This document shows, one piece after another, positions 18,028 through 26,177 of a stretch of 64,000 nucleotides of DNA. Both the position numbers and the translations under genes were made by a program. The notes beneath the pieces are model-generated. The model was not told where the DNA came from. It saw nothing but the letters and a program-made list of their open reading frames with translations, and searched no databases. Source of the DNA: Chitinophaga niabensis (GTDB lineage Bacteria; Bacteroidota; Bacteroidia; Chitinophagales; Chitinophagaceae). The DNA lies in NCBI RefSeq assembly GCF_039545795.1, contig NZ_CP154260.1, positions 563,001-627,000 of the forward strand, written 5' to 3'. Position 1 is the stretch's first letter. Every line of letters begins with the position of its first letter.

Positions 18028-19434
18028 ATGCGCATCAGAAAATATTCTCTATATACACTCCTCATAGCCTTTGCCACAACTGCCTGCAATAAGCAGATAG
18101 ACCTGCGCCCTTCCGATTTCATAGACCCGGAGGGCGCTTACCAGAAAGTGGACGATATCAATAAAGGATTGCTGGGAGCTTATTCCACACTCGATTTCCG
18201 TTCCAGCATGTATTACACTTCCATCATCACGGATGAGAACATGCTGCCTTCCGAAAACAGCACCGGATCAGGTTTTGCCACACACCGCTGGCAATATGAT
18301 GGTAGTTTCCTGCACCCGGCCTTTAAGGATAACTATGTTGCCATCGATCGTTTGAACAGGGCTTTGAGTGCTTCCTGGAAAATTCCGGTAAAACCCTCAG
18401 AGCAGGAAGCTATCAGTCAGTACAGGGGAGAATTGCTGGCCCTGCGTGCCTACTGCCATCTGGAACTGATCAGGAACTTTGCTGCGAGATATGAACCGGA
18501 TGCATTGGGTGTTCCTTATATGGACAGCTCCATGAACAGCAAACCCGCCCGCCTCACTTTTGCACAAACAATGGCCAGGATCAATACAGATCTTACCAAT
18601 GCCAAAAACCTGATACCTGCTGGTTTTGACGACAGGATCAGGATCACATCAGTCGCTGTATCTGCATTACAGGCACGTGCAGCCCTGTACGAAAAGAACT
18701 GGGATAATGCCATTGCGTATGCTACCGAAGTGATCAATGCTTTGCCATTGGCTTCCAAAACTGCCTTCCCGCAGATCTGGAAGGATAATTCCAATGCAGA
18801 AGTGATCTGGAAACTGAAAAGGGTAGAAGGAGATGAGATTATCGGTAACCTCTATACACAAGCCGGTTTCCTGGATGATCCTGCCGGATCAAGGATCTAT
18901 TATGCCGCTTCTTATAAACTTACCAATCTCTTCGATAAAGTAAATGATGTGCGTTTCGGTGCTTATATCATGATAGAGCCGGGCCGTTTGGCGGATAATA
19001 AAGTGCCGAACGTGGTGGTGAAATATATCAAAGCAGATGGCTCCAATCTCACGGATGTGAAATTGCTGAGAACAGGAGAAATGTACCTGATCCGTGCAGA
19101 GGCCTATGCAGAAAAGAACAATCTCCCCAAAGCAGGAGATGACCTGAATGATCTGCGTGCAGCCCGCATCACAGGATATACACCGGTGACGATCGTGGAT
19201 AAGGACATCATGATCGATAACATCATCACAGAACGTTTTAAAGAACTGGCTTTTGAAGGACATCGTCATTTTGACCTGCGCAGAAGGAATTGGAGTATCT
19301 CCCGTAACCCGGAAGATGCCGTGAATGCCCTGGGTGCTGTATTGTTAAAACCTACAGACGCGCAGTATGTATTTCCCATCCCTAACAGCGAGTTAAGGGC
19401 CAATCCAAATATGAAACCAAACCCGGGATACTAA
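18028..19434 (+). CDS. SusD/RagB-family substrate-binding lipoprotein
   Basis: 468 residues, lipobox TTAC with Cys20. Typical SusD landmarks: an N-terminal YQKVDDINKGLLGAY segment, TPR-like helices (LLALRAYCHLELIRNF), and the C-terminal LRTGEMYLIRAEAYAEKN...LNDLRAARITGY...ERFKELAFEGHRHFDLRR and VFPIPNSELRANPNM. It would cap the SusC barrel nine bases upstream and capture substrate at the cell surface. Two bases separate it from the peptidase gene that follows, so the set is one operon. Confidence 0.94.
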   Translation: MRIRKYSLYTLLIAFATTACNKQIDLRPSDFIDPEGAYQKVDDINKGLLGAYSTLDFRSSMYYTSIITDENMLPSENSTGSGFATHRWQYDGSFLHPAFKDNYVAIDRLNRALSASWKIPVKPSEQEAISQYRGELLALRAYCHLELIRNFAARYEPDALGVPYMDSSMNSKPARLTFAQTMARINTDLTNAKNLIPAGFDDRIRITSVAVSALQARAALYEKNWDNAIAYATEVINALPLASKTAFPQIWKDNSNAEVIWKLKRVEGDEIIGNLYTQAGFLDDPAGSRIYYAASYKLTNLFDKVNDVRFGAYIMIEPGRLADNKVPNVVVKYIKADGSNLTDVKLLRTGEMYLIRAEAYAEKNNLPKAGDDLNDLRAARITGYTPVTIVDKDIMIDNIITERFKELAFEGHRHFDLRRRNWSISRNPEDAVNALGAVLLKPTDAQYVFPIPNSELRANPNMKPNPGY

Positions 19435-19436
19435 GT

Positions 19437-20432
19437 ATGAAAGGATATATGATCCTGTTCTTCATAAGCATAGCTGTTTATGTACAGGCACAGAAGAGAG
19501 TCGCATCACTGGGTGTAATCGGTGATACAACAGATGTTCAGACAAAAACAAGTGGTGGCGTGGCATTGATCGGTGGCGGCGGAGATGTTCCCGGTGCTTT
19601 TAAATGGATGATCAAAAAGAGTGGTGGTGGCAATGTAGTGGTGATCCGCGCGTCCAGCAATTATTTATACAACCGTACGATAGACAGTTTGGGTAAAGTG
19701 GCTTCCGTGGAAACACTGCTGATCGATTCCCGTGAACTGGCAAATAATCCGGAAGTGGAAAGAGTGATCAGGAATGCAGAAATGCTTTTCATTACCGGAG
19801 GCGATCAATCCAATTACATGAACTTCTGGCGGGCTACTAAAACAGCGGATGCTATCAATTACCTGCTGAATGTAAAGAAAGTACCTGTAGGCGGAACCAG
19901 CGCAGGCTGTGCTATCCTCACCGGTCTTTATTACAGCGGGGAAACAGGCAGCGCTACGGCAGCAGCATTGAAGAACCCATATGATTCACTGGTGACCTTA
20001 TATAACAATGATCTCCTGCATCCGCCTTTCTTAAAACATGTGATCAGTGACCAGCATTATGTGGCAAGAAAAAGACAGGGCAGGCATATGGCTTTTATGG
20101 CACGTATTATCACGGACTGGAAGATCTATCCGAAAGGGATCGCGCCGGATGAAAGAACAGCGGTTTGCATTGACGAGAAAGGGCAGGCGCAGGTGTATGG
20201 AGAAGGGAAGGCTTACTTCCTGATCACAAAAGATCCACCTGAGCAATGTGCGCCTGGTAAACCAGTAGAATGGAAAGCCAACCAACAGGCAGTGAAAGTG
20301 TATGAGTTGCAAGGCACTCCGCAGGGGAATGGCCACTTCTCCGTAGCTGATTTTTCTGTAAACAAAGCGAAAGGAGGAAAGTGGTATTTTTGGTGGGTTG
20401 AAAACGGACTCTTAAAGGAAAGGTTACAATAA
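19437..20432 (+). CDS. Secreted cyanophycinase-like peptidase (S51 family)
   Basis: 331 residues with a signal peptide (cleavage near YVQA, residue 18). The S51 fold is shown by GGVALIGGGGDVPGAF (40-55), FITGGDQSNY (118-127), the nucleophile elbow GTSAGC with Ser155, and DQHYVARKRQGRH (205-217), matching the D-x-H-F/Y-x-x-R-x-R block of cyanophycinases. Cyanophycinase cuts cyanophycin (poly-Asp with Arg side chains) into beta-Asp-Arg dipeptides; the S51 family also contains alpha-aspartyl dipeptidase, whose motifs are less similar. Followed after 16 bases by an isoaspartyl peptidase, the enzyme that would finish the job. Probably periplasmic or secreted. Confidence 0.85.
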   Translation: MKGYMILFFISIAVYVQAQKRVASLGVIGDTTDVQTKTSGGVALIGGGGDVPGAFKWMIKKSGGGNVVVIRASSNYLYNRTIDSLGKVASVETLLIDSRELANNPEVERVIRNAEMLFITGGDQSNYMNFWRATKTADAINYLLNVKKVPVGGTSAGCAILTGLYYSGETGSATAAALKNPYDSLVTLYNNDLLHPPFLKHVISDQHYVARKRQGRHMAFMARIITDWKIYPKGIAPDERTAVCIDEKGQAQVYGEGKAYFLITKDPPEQCAPGKPVEWKANQQAVKVYELQGTPQGNGHFSVADFSVNKAKGGKWYFWWVENGLLKERLQ

Positions 20433-20448
20433 AATCTATTATCTGTTT

Positions 20449-21480
20449 ATGAGAAAACTACTGCTCTTTTTGCTCGTTCTGCTGATAAGCGCCTGCAAGA
20501 ATACACAACAACGGAACATGGGGAACTATGTATTAGTGATCCATGGCGGCGCGGGTACCATCCTCAAAAAGAACATGACGCCTGAAAAGGAAGCCCGTTA
20601 CAAAGCCGGTCTGGAAGAAGCGCTGAAGAAAGGGTATTCCGTTCTGGAAGCAGGCGGTACCAGCCTGGATGCGGTAGAAGCTACTATTCATATACTGGAA
20701 GATAATCCTTTGTTCAATGCTGGTAAAGGTGCCGTATTCACGCATGATGGACGGAACGAACTGGATGCCGCTATCATGGATGGTAAAACACTGGCAGCAG
20801 GTTCTGTGGCAGGTGTGCGTACCATCAAAAATCCTATCACCCTGGCAAGGGCAGTGATGGAAAAATCAGAGCATGTGATGATGGTGGGTAATGGGGCAGA
20901 ACAGTTCGCAGCAGAAGTAGGTGTGGAAATAGTAGACACTTCCTATTTCAGAACAGAAGAACGCTGGCAGGGATTACAGAATGCCTTAAAAGAAGATTCT
21001 ATTAAAGCAAAGCTGGACCATAGCTTCCTCACACCACAAAAAGCAGGCACCATTAACCGCGATAATAAATTCGGTACTGTTGGTTGCGTGGCATTAGATC
21101 ATAGTGGCAATCTTGCCGCAGGTACTTCCACGGGTGGCATGACCAATAAGAAATACGGACGTGTGGGGGATGCACCTATCATTGGTGCCGGTACTTATGC
21201 CAACAATAAAACAGTGGCTGTATCCTGCACAGGATGGGGTGAGTTCTACATCCGCAGTGTGGTAGCACATGATCTCTCTGCACTCATGGAATACAAGGGC
21301 CTGTCTGTACAGGTGGCTGGTAAAACAGTGATCAAAAAAGTAGGTGACCTTGGTGGAGATGGTGGATTGATTGCACTGGATAAAGATGGTAATATGGCCA
21401 TGCCTTTCAATACAGAAGGGATGTACAGGGGGGCTGTTACCAAAGATGGTAAAATTGAGATATTGATCTATAAAGAATAA
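20449..21480 (+). CDS. Isoaspartyl peptidase/L-asparaginase (Ntn hydrolase) lipoprotein
   Basis: 343 residues with a lipobox (LISAC, Cys16), so it is exported. HGGAGT (32-37), SLDAVEATI (72-80), NAGKGAVFT (90-98) and the self-cleavage site GTVG with the catalytic Thr210, followed by AAGTSTGGMTNKKYGRVGDAPIIGAG cut here as two motifs (AGTSTGGMTNK; GRVGDAPIIGAG), identify a plant-type isoaspartyl peptidase (IaaA family). It hydrolyses beta-aspartyl dipeptides, including the beta-Asp-Arg released from cyanophycin, and also L-asparagine. Last gene of the sigma/FecR/SusCD locus; a terminator follows. Confidence 0.93.
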   Translation: MRKLLLFLLVLLISACKNTQQRNMGNYVLVIHGGAGTILKKNMTPEKEARYKAGLEEALKKGYSVLEAGGTSLDAVEATIHILEDNPLFNAGKGAVFTHDGRNELDAAIMDGKTLAAGSVAGVRTIKNPITLARAVMEKSEHVMMVGNGAEQFAAEVGVEIVDTSYFRTEERWQGLQNALKEDSIKAKLDHSFLTPQKAGTINRDNKFGTVGCVALDHSGNLAAGTSTGGMTNKKYGRVGDAPIIGAGTYANNKTVAVSCTGWGEFYIRSVVAHDLSALMEYKGLSVQVAGKTVIKKVGDLGGDGGLIALDKDGNMAMPFNTEGMYRGAVTKDGKIEILIYKE

Positions 21481-21501
21481 TATTTTCGGAAACCTTAAAA
21501 G

Positions 21502-21529
21502 ACCGTCTCAATTGCTGAGGCGGTTTTTT
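21502..21529. terminator. Bidirectional terminator between convergent genes
   Basis: ACCGTCTCA (21502-21510) pairs with TGAGGCGGT (21516-21524; one G-T pair) around ATTGC, with a T-run to 21529 on the plus strand and A residues on the left that give a T-run on the minus strand. It closes both the isoaspartyl peptidase operon and the glycosylase gene on the other strand. Confidence 0.88.
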
Positions 21530-22259
21530 ATTTATACAGTACCTGGCAGTTTTCACAGAAGAATGTTCTGCGGTTTGTTTTGCCCAGGTATTCTTTTATT
21601 AATGGAATATGGCAGCGCGGGCAGGTCTTTTTGGTATGCACTTTCCAGTGTTTCTTCAAAACATAGGCCTTCTTCCATTCCAGGAAATCAAAACTATACT
21701 TAACAGCCTCTTTGATCAGGTCTTTCTTTTGCTTAAGCGGCAGCTTACCTACTTTACTGGCAGGGTGTACCTTTATTCTGAACAGCACTTCATTTTTAAT
21801 GATATTCCCGGCGCCTGCAAAGATGTCCTGGTTCAGCAATGCATCACATACAAGGGTTTTAGGGATCTCATTAAGGCTCGCCATCGCTTTCTTTGCATCC
21901 CAGGTTTCACTCATTACATCCCTGCTCCAGTCATAACGTTCATCCAGTGGTTCATCTATGATAACAACAGAGCAGGTGTAGAAATTAATCTCTCCTTTGC
22001 TGAATTGCAGGTGTAAACGGGGTGGGGAATCTTTGGTTTCATTGATACGGTAAGTGCCGAAAAGAAGGAAATGTATACGTACGGTAAAGCCAGAGAAGCA
22101 GATCAGTAAATGTTTACCCCAGCTTTTGATGTCTGTGATCTTTTTCTTTTCCATGCGCTCCAGTGCAATCTTTGCATTACCGGAAACAGCCGTTACTTTC
22201 TTGCCGATAAATGGCGCAAGCGCTTCTTTTAATATAACAATTGATGGTCCTTCTGGCAT
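21528..22259 (-). CDS. Fpg/Nei-family DNA glycosylase/AP lyase
   Basis: 243 residues beginning MPEGP, the N-terminal Pro2 nucleophile and Glu3 of the family (Met is removed). The helix-two-turn-helix is LLNQDIFAGAGNIIKNEVLF (about 143-162), and the C-terminal zinc finger is CPRCHIPL...CENC. The enzyme excises oxidised bases and nicks the DNA. The GAGNIIKNE segment fits the Nei-like branch better than classical MutM, but I cannot separate them with certainty. Last of a four-gene minus-strand set (27-base gap to the permease gene). Confidence 0.9.
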   Translation of the reverse strand: MPEGPSIVILKEALAPFIGKKVTAVSGNAKIALERMEKKKITDIKSWGKHLLICFSGFTVRIHFLLFGTYRINETKDSPPRLHLQFSKGEINFYTCSVVIIDEPLDERYDWSRDVMSETWDAKKAMASLNEIPKTLVCDALLNQDIFAGAGNIIKNEVLFRIKVHPASKVGKLPLKQKKDLIKEAVKYSFDFLEWKKAYVLKKHWKVHTKKTCPRCHIPLIKEYLGKTNRRTFFCENCQVLYK

Positions 22260-22286
22260 GTGGGTTAAAACACAATATTCAGGCCA

Positions 22287-23600
22287 TTACAGTAAAAACA
22301 ACGATAGGATGTACACGATCACCAATGTTGTTAAGCCCATGAATAAGCTAGCCACGGAATATACCTTTAACATGGGTTTCATCTCCAGCCCGGAGAATTT
22401 GCTGATCACCCAGAAGTAGGCATCATTGGCATGAGAGATCATCATGGAGCCGCCCCCCAAAGCCAGCATGCAGAGTAGTTTACCCATATCACTATCCAGC
22501 CCCAGTGCAGGCAATAAAGGATGAATGATGGAAGCGGCCGTAATAATAGCTACGGTAGAAGAACCCTGAGCTGTTTTCAATAAGAACGCGAGCAAAAAGG
22601 GGAAGATGATCCCCAGGTTGCCCAGTGATAAGGAGCTGTTAAAATGATCGCCAAGTTTGGTGGTGGCAAGTACAGCGCCAAAAGCTCCACCTGCACCAAT
22701 GATCACCAGTATACTCCCGGCTTTCTCTGCGGCTTCCTGCATTAAATTACTCACTGCATCCCTGTGCCATTTGGTACTGGTGAAGAAGGCAAGTATCACA
22801 CCAATGGATAAAGCAATGATAGGATCACCTAATACGTGCAGGATGGCGGCGCCTTTTTGCAGATCACTGAATGCACCAACGCCAATTAAAATAATAGGAA
22901 CAATAACAGGAAGGAAGGCTTTCCAGACAGGAATATCTGGCAACACCTGTGTTTCTTCTTCTTCATCCATGGCTGTTACCGGGATCTTTTTGCCCATGTA
23001 AGCTGCCCACCAGCAACCTACCACAGCAGCAGGAACGGCAACGAGTATACCTATCAGAATAAGTTTGCCAATGTCCGCGCCAATAATACCTGCAGCAGCC
23101 GTAGCGCCAGGGTGGGGAGGAATTAAACAATGCACAGCGTACAAGCCGGATGCCAGTGAAACAGACATTACAAGAATGGAGATACCACTTCTTCTTGCTA
23201 CAGATTTATTTAATCCGCTTAAAACAATATAACCGGAGTCGCAGAAGATGGGAAGTCCTACAATGAATCCTGTAATACCCATGGCAGCTGCTGCATTCTT
23301 TTCTCCCACTAACTTTAAAATGAATGCCGCCATCACACGCGTACTGCCTGTATGTTCCAGTATCACACCCAGCATGGTACCCAGCATGATCACAAAACCA
23401 AGGTTTTTCAGGATATGCCCGAAACCTTCTTTCATGGCTGTTACAATTTCAGCAACAGACAACTGCACGCCTAAGCCCACCACAAAACACGCGAGGAATA
23501 AAGCGAAGAAAGCATGCACCCGGAACTTTACCGTGAGTAGTACGATCAATCCAATACCTGCTGCGAGAGACAGCAGTACTTGTAAGAAGGAAGTGGCCAT
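22287..23600 (-). CDS. GntP-family gluconate/organic acid:H+ symporter
   Basis: 437 residues, strongly hydrophobic with about a dozen membrane helices. GntP-type segments are visible: GFGHILKNLGFVIMLGTMLG near residue 60, a FCDSGYIVL loop, HCLIPPHPGATAAAG, an interdomain acidic loop (MDEEEETQVLPDIPVW) and ALGGGSMMISHANDAYFWV near the C-terminus. Members import gluconate or related sugar acids and hydroxy acids across the inner membrane. It lies in the same direction as the PhzF-like and ROK genes with a 17-base gap, so it is probably co-transcribed with them; its substrate may be linked to the regulator's sugar ligand (inference). Confidence 0.9.
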   Translation of the reverse strand: MATSFLQVLLSLAAGIGLIVLLTVKFRVHAFFALFLACFVVGLGVQLSVAEIVTAMKEGFGHILKNLGFVIMLGTMLGVILEHTGSTRVMAAFILKLVGEKNAAAAMGITGFIVGLPIFCDSGYIVLSGLNKSVARRSGISILVMSVSLASGLYAVHCLIPPHPGATAAAGIIGADIGKLILIGILVAVPAAVVGCWWAAYMGKKIPVTAMDEEEETQVLPDIPVWKAFLPVIVPIILIGVGAFSDLQKGAAILHVLGDPIIALSIGVILAFFTSTKWHRDAVSNLMQEAAEKAGSILVIIGAGGAFGAVLATTKLGDHFNSSLSLGNLGIIFPFLLAFLLKTAQGSSTVAIITAASIIHPLLPALGLDSDMGKLLCMLALGGGSMMISHANDAYFWVISKFSGLEMKPMLKVYSVASLFMGLTTLVIVYILSLFLL

Positions 23601-23617
23601 ACCTTAAATATACGCAA

Positions 23618-24517
23618 TTACACATGCAATATCCCCTCCATCACAATGATGGAAGAGCCGCTGAGCCAGATGCCTTCAGGTGTTATGCGAAAACGCAGCA
23701 CGGAGGGCTGGTTCATTTTAACACCCTGCAGTATACTGTAATCCGTATGCTGGTGAATGTATCCTTTTAAGAAGAGGAAACCGCCAAGAGGCCCGGCAGC
23801 ACTGCCGGTAGCTGCGTCTTCATCAATACCGATGCCCGGATTGAAGAAACGTGCCTGCGCAATCTGTGGGGTATCCTTGTCCGTTATGGTAAAGCAGTAA
23901 CAACCTTCAAAGCCATAACCGGTGGCCAGGTTCTTCAGGCTGGATTTTACAGGTACAGCCCTGTTCAATGCTTCCATGTTTTTAATGGGGATCATCAGAT
24001 GAGCTACTTCTGTTCTAACAACAGTAGGCTGCCAGTCGCGCACCACGAGATCTTCCGGTTGCAGGGAAAGTGCGGCGGCCATGTCTTCAATGGGAACGGT
24101 ATTGCCGGTGGTGGCGGGTTTTTGCAACATACCTACATAGGGGAGGTCGTGCCCGTTGTTTTCAATAGAGATGGGGATGCGCTCATCTTTCATGATCACA
24201 AAAGGTGCTTTTTCCTGGTGGCGGAAAATGTTCATGTCCTTCAGTTCCGCGAGGCAGATAGCACCAAGGAGGTTATGCCCCGCACCATTTATTTCCACAC
24301 CGGTGGCTGTGAAGGAGCGGACTTTTAATGCCTTTTCTTCTTTTGAATAATGAATGAACGAGGTCTCGGAATAATTAAATTCGCGGGAGATATCATGGTA
24401 TAGTTTAAGGTCCAGTTCTTTATTGATCACCACTACTGCCAGCTGATTGCCTTTAAACCTTTCATGGGTGAATACATCCAGCACATAATACTGCATGGAT
24501 CTTTGTTCCGTTGTCAT
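23618..24517 (-). CDS. PhzF-family isomerase-like protein
   Basis: 299 residues. Two-lobed PhzF fold: YYVLDVFTHERFKGNQLAVV at the start, NYSETSF with Glu51 in the position of the catalytic acid, GAGHNLLGA in place of the usual GHATLA, and DEDAATGSAAGPLGG in the second lobe. PhzF itself isomerises a phenazine precursor, but there are no other phenazine genes here and most family members have unknown substrates. A second Met at residue 8 (24496) could be the true start. Sits between the ROK regulator and the GntP permease, which hints at metabolism of the imported acid. Confidence 0.85.
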   Translation of the reverse strand: MTTEQRSMQYYVLDVFTHERFKGNQLAVVVINKELDLKLYHDISREFNYSETSFIHYSKEEKALKVRSFTATGVEINGAGHNLLGAICLAELKDMNIFRHQEKAPFVIMKDERIPISIENNGHDLPYVGMLQKPATTGNTVPIEDMAAALSLQPEDLVVRDWQPTVVRTEVAHLMIPIKNMEALNRAVPVKSSLKNLATGYGFEGCYCFTITDKDTPQIAQARFFNPGIGIDEDAATGSAAGPLGGFLFLKGYIHQHTDYSILQGVKMNQPSVLRFRITPEGIWLSGSSIIVMEGILHV

Positions 24518-24579
24518 AGAGATAGCCTTTAAATTGGGCGATAAATGTACATGCCCTGCGCTATCCCGCCAAATTATTT

Positions 24580-25806
24580 CTATGCCAGGGATAATAATTT
24601 ATTCCGCACCAGCAGGCAGGCCCCAATGATCCCTGCTTTTTCGCCCAGGCGAGAGAGGATCAGCTGTGTATCATTATTAACCAGGCTCAGTGAGAATTTA
24701 TTAATGGCACTTTTGATGGGCAGGCGGATGTAATCGCCCGTGGTGGAAATACTGCCACCCAGGATCACCAGCTCAGGGTTAAAGAGGTTGATGAGCATGG
24801 CAATGCCTTTTCCGAGTTTCTCGCCGATCTCTGCTACCAGTTCAATGGCCAGCATATCATCATTATTGGCAGCATGTATGATATCTGTTAAAGTGATCTG
24901 CTCCGGTTGTTTGTGTTTGCGCATCACCACGGTAGAAAAACCTTCCTTCAGTTTTTCCTGGAATTTGCGGACCAGCGCAGCACCGGAAGCTTCTGTTTCC
25001 AGGCATCCCTTTTTACCGCAATGGCAGATCAGCTCATTATTAAAGAAGGGGATATGCCCGAATTCCCCGGCAAAACCGGATTTACCATAATATAACTGAC
25101 CGTTGATGAGGATCCCCAAACCAATACCATGGTCCAGGTTCACGAACAGTACATTCTTTTCATTGTTGACTGTGCCGCTGCTGAACTCACCGTAAGCCAT
25201 GGCGCGGGAATCATTCTCCAGGAAGGTCCTGATGCCAATGCGGGCCTCGATCACCTTGCTCAGCGGCTCTTCATCAAAATGGAAAAAGCTGTAGCTGTAA
25301 CCAGTTGCATAGTTAATACGGCCGGAGAGGTTCACACCTGCCCCCAGGATCTTTTCCCTGCCAACAGGCAGCTCATCAATGAACTTCACGACTATCTTAC
25401 ACAGATCATCTAATGAGGCAGCCGTGTTCTGCAGGTCGTAAGGGATCTTCTCTACGAACTTTACAAGGTTCTTTTTGAAGTCCAGCAGGCCAAGATTAAT
25501 ATGGTACCGCTTTACTTCCACACCAATAAAAAAGCCGGCGTCCGGCGCCATGCCATATAAGTTAGGTCTTCTCCCTCCTGTGCTGTCCACTTTCCCGTAG
25601 TCGTGCACAAGGCCTTCCTGCAGGAGTTCGTTCAACAGCGTGGTCACTTTAGGGGTGCTGGCATTCAGTTCTTTGGCCAGGTCTGCAATGGTCGCATTAT
25701 TGATATTGGCAAAATAGGCGATCATCTTTTTCTTCAGACTTAGATTCTTATAGGCGACACCACCCAGGGTTTCATTATTTAATTCTTCAAAGAATGTTTG
25801 ACTCAT
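24580..25806 (-). CDS. ROK-family transcriptional regulator (NagC/XylR type)
   Basis: 408 residues from the ATG at 25806; a GTG at 25854 would add 16 residues. An N-terminal winged helix (KKMIAYFANINNATIADLAKEL...STPKVTTLLNELLQEGL) precedes the ROK sugar-kinase-like domain with DHGIGLGILINGQLYYGKSG, GEFGHI and the zinc site CHCGKKGCLE. Regulators of this type sense sugars or sugar phosphates, often GlcNAc-6-phosphate. It is divergent from a large SusC/SusD operon that carries an N-acylglucosamine 2-epimerase, so that operon is the likely target (inference), along with its own PhzF/GntP genes. Confidence 0.9.
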   Translation of the reverse strand: MSQTFFEELNNETLGGVAYKNLSLKKKMIAYFANINNATIADLAKELNASTPKVTTLLNELLQEGLVHDYGKVDSTGGRRPNLYGMAPDAGFFIGVEVKRYHINLGLLDFKKNLVKFVEKIPYDLQNTAASLDDLCKIVVKFIDELPVGREKILGAGVNLSGRINYATGYSYSFFHFDEEPLSKVIEARIGIRTFLENDSRAMAYGEFSSGTVNNEKNVLFVNLDHGIGLGILINGQLYYGKSGFAGEFGHIPFFNNELICHCGKKGCLETEASGAALVRKFQEKLKEGFSTVVMRKHKQPEQITLTDIIHAANNDDMLAIELVAEIGEKLGKGIAMLINLFNPELVILGGSISTTGDYIRLPIKSAINKFSLSLVNNDTQLILSRLGEKAGIIGACLLVRNKLLSLA

Positions 25807-26177
25807 GTGAGTTGGGGAGATAGTTTTTTTAAAAAGTTTTACAGCATTTGCCACATCTTATAAATGTACAATCTACGCAAAGATATTCTTTTTAAAAAAA
25901 ATTAAAAACAAATCTTCATAATATGCCCGTTTTAGGCAAAATTCTTCTTATTCCGGCCATATCCCGGAAAACGATGATACTATATTCATTTTTGAGGCTA
26001 CTTTTCTTATTTATGAGGTTAATAATACTCTAGTTAAAAAATAATATTAAAAAGTACTTGTCTTTTAATAAAATTTATTCTTATTTAGAGGAATCATTTT
26101 AAATATTTAGATGCCAACCAGATCTGAATATTATTCAACAGGCAGGGGACTTTAACAATATATAATCGACTAGAAGG
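25807..26177. promoter_or_regulatory. AT-rich divergent control region between ROK regulator and uptake operon
   Basis: About 370 bases, conspicuously AT-rich, with no gene. On the minus strand TATCTTTG (25885-25878) is an exact TAnnTTTG box for the regulator gene, though the nearest TTTG lies 23 bases away rather than 18-20. On the plus strand TGAATA-T-TATTCA (26125-26137) is a 13-bp palindrome 40 bases before the FAD oxidoreductase start and is a candidate operator. No convincing plus-strand promoter pair was found. Confidence 0.45.

Noticed and set aside
23618..24517. Phenazine biosynthesis from the PhzF-like gene
   Set aside because: No other phenazine genes are present, and most PhzF relatives have other or unknown roles.
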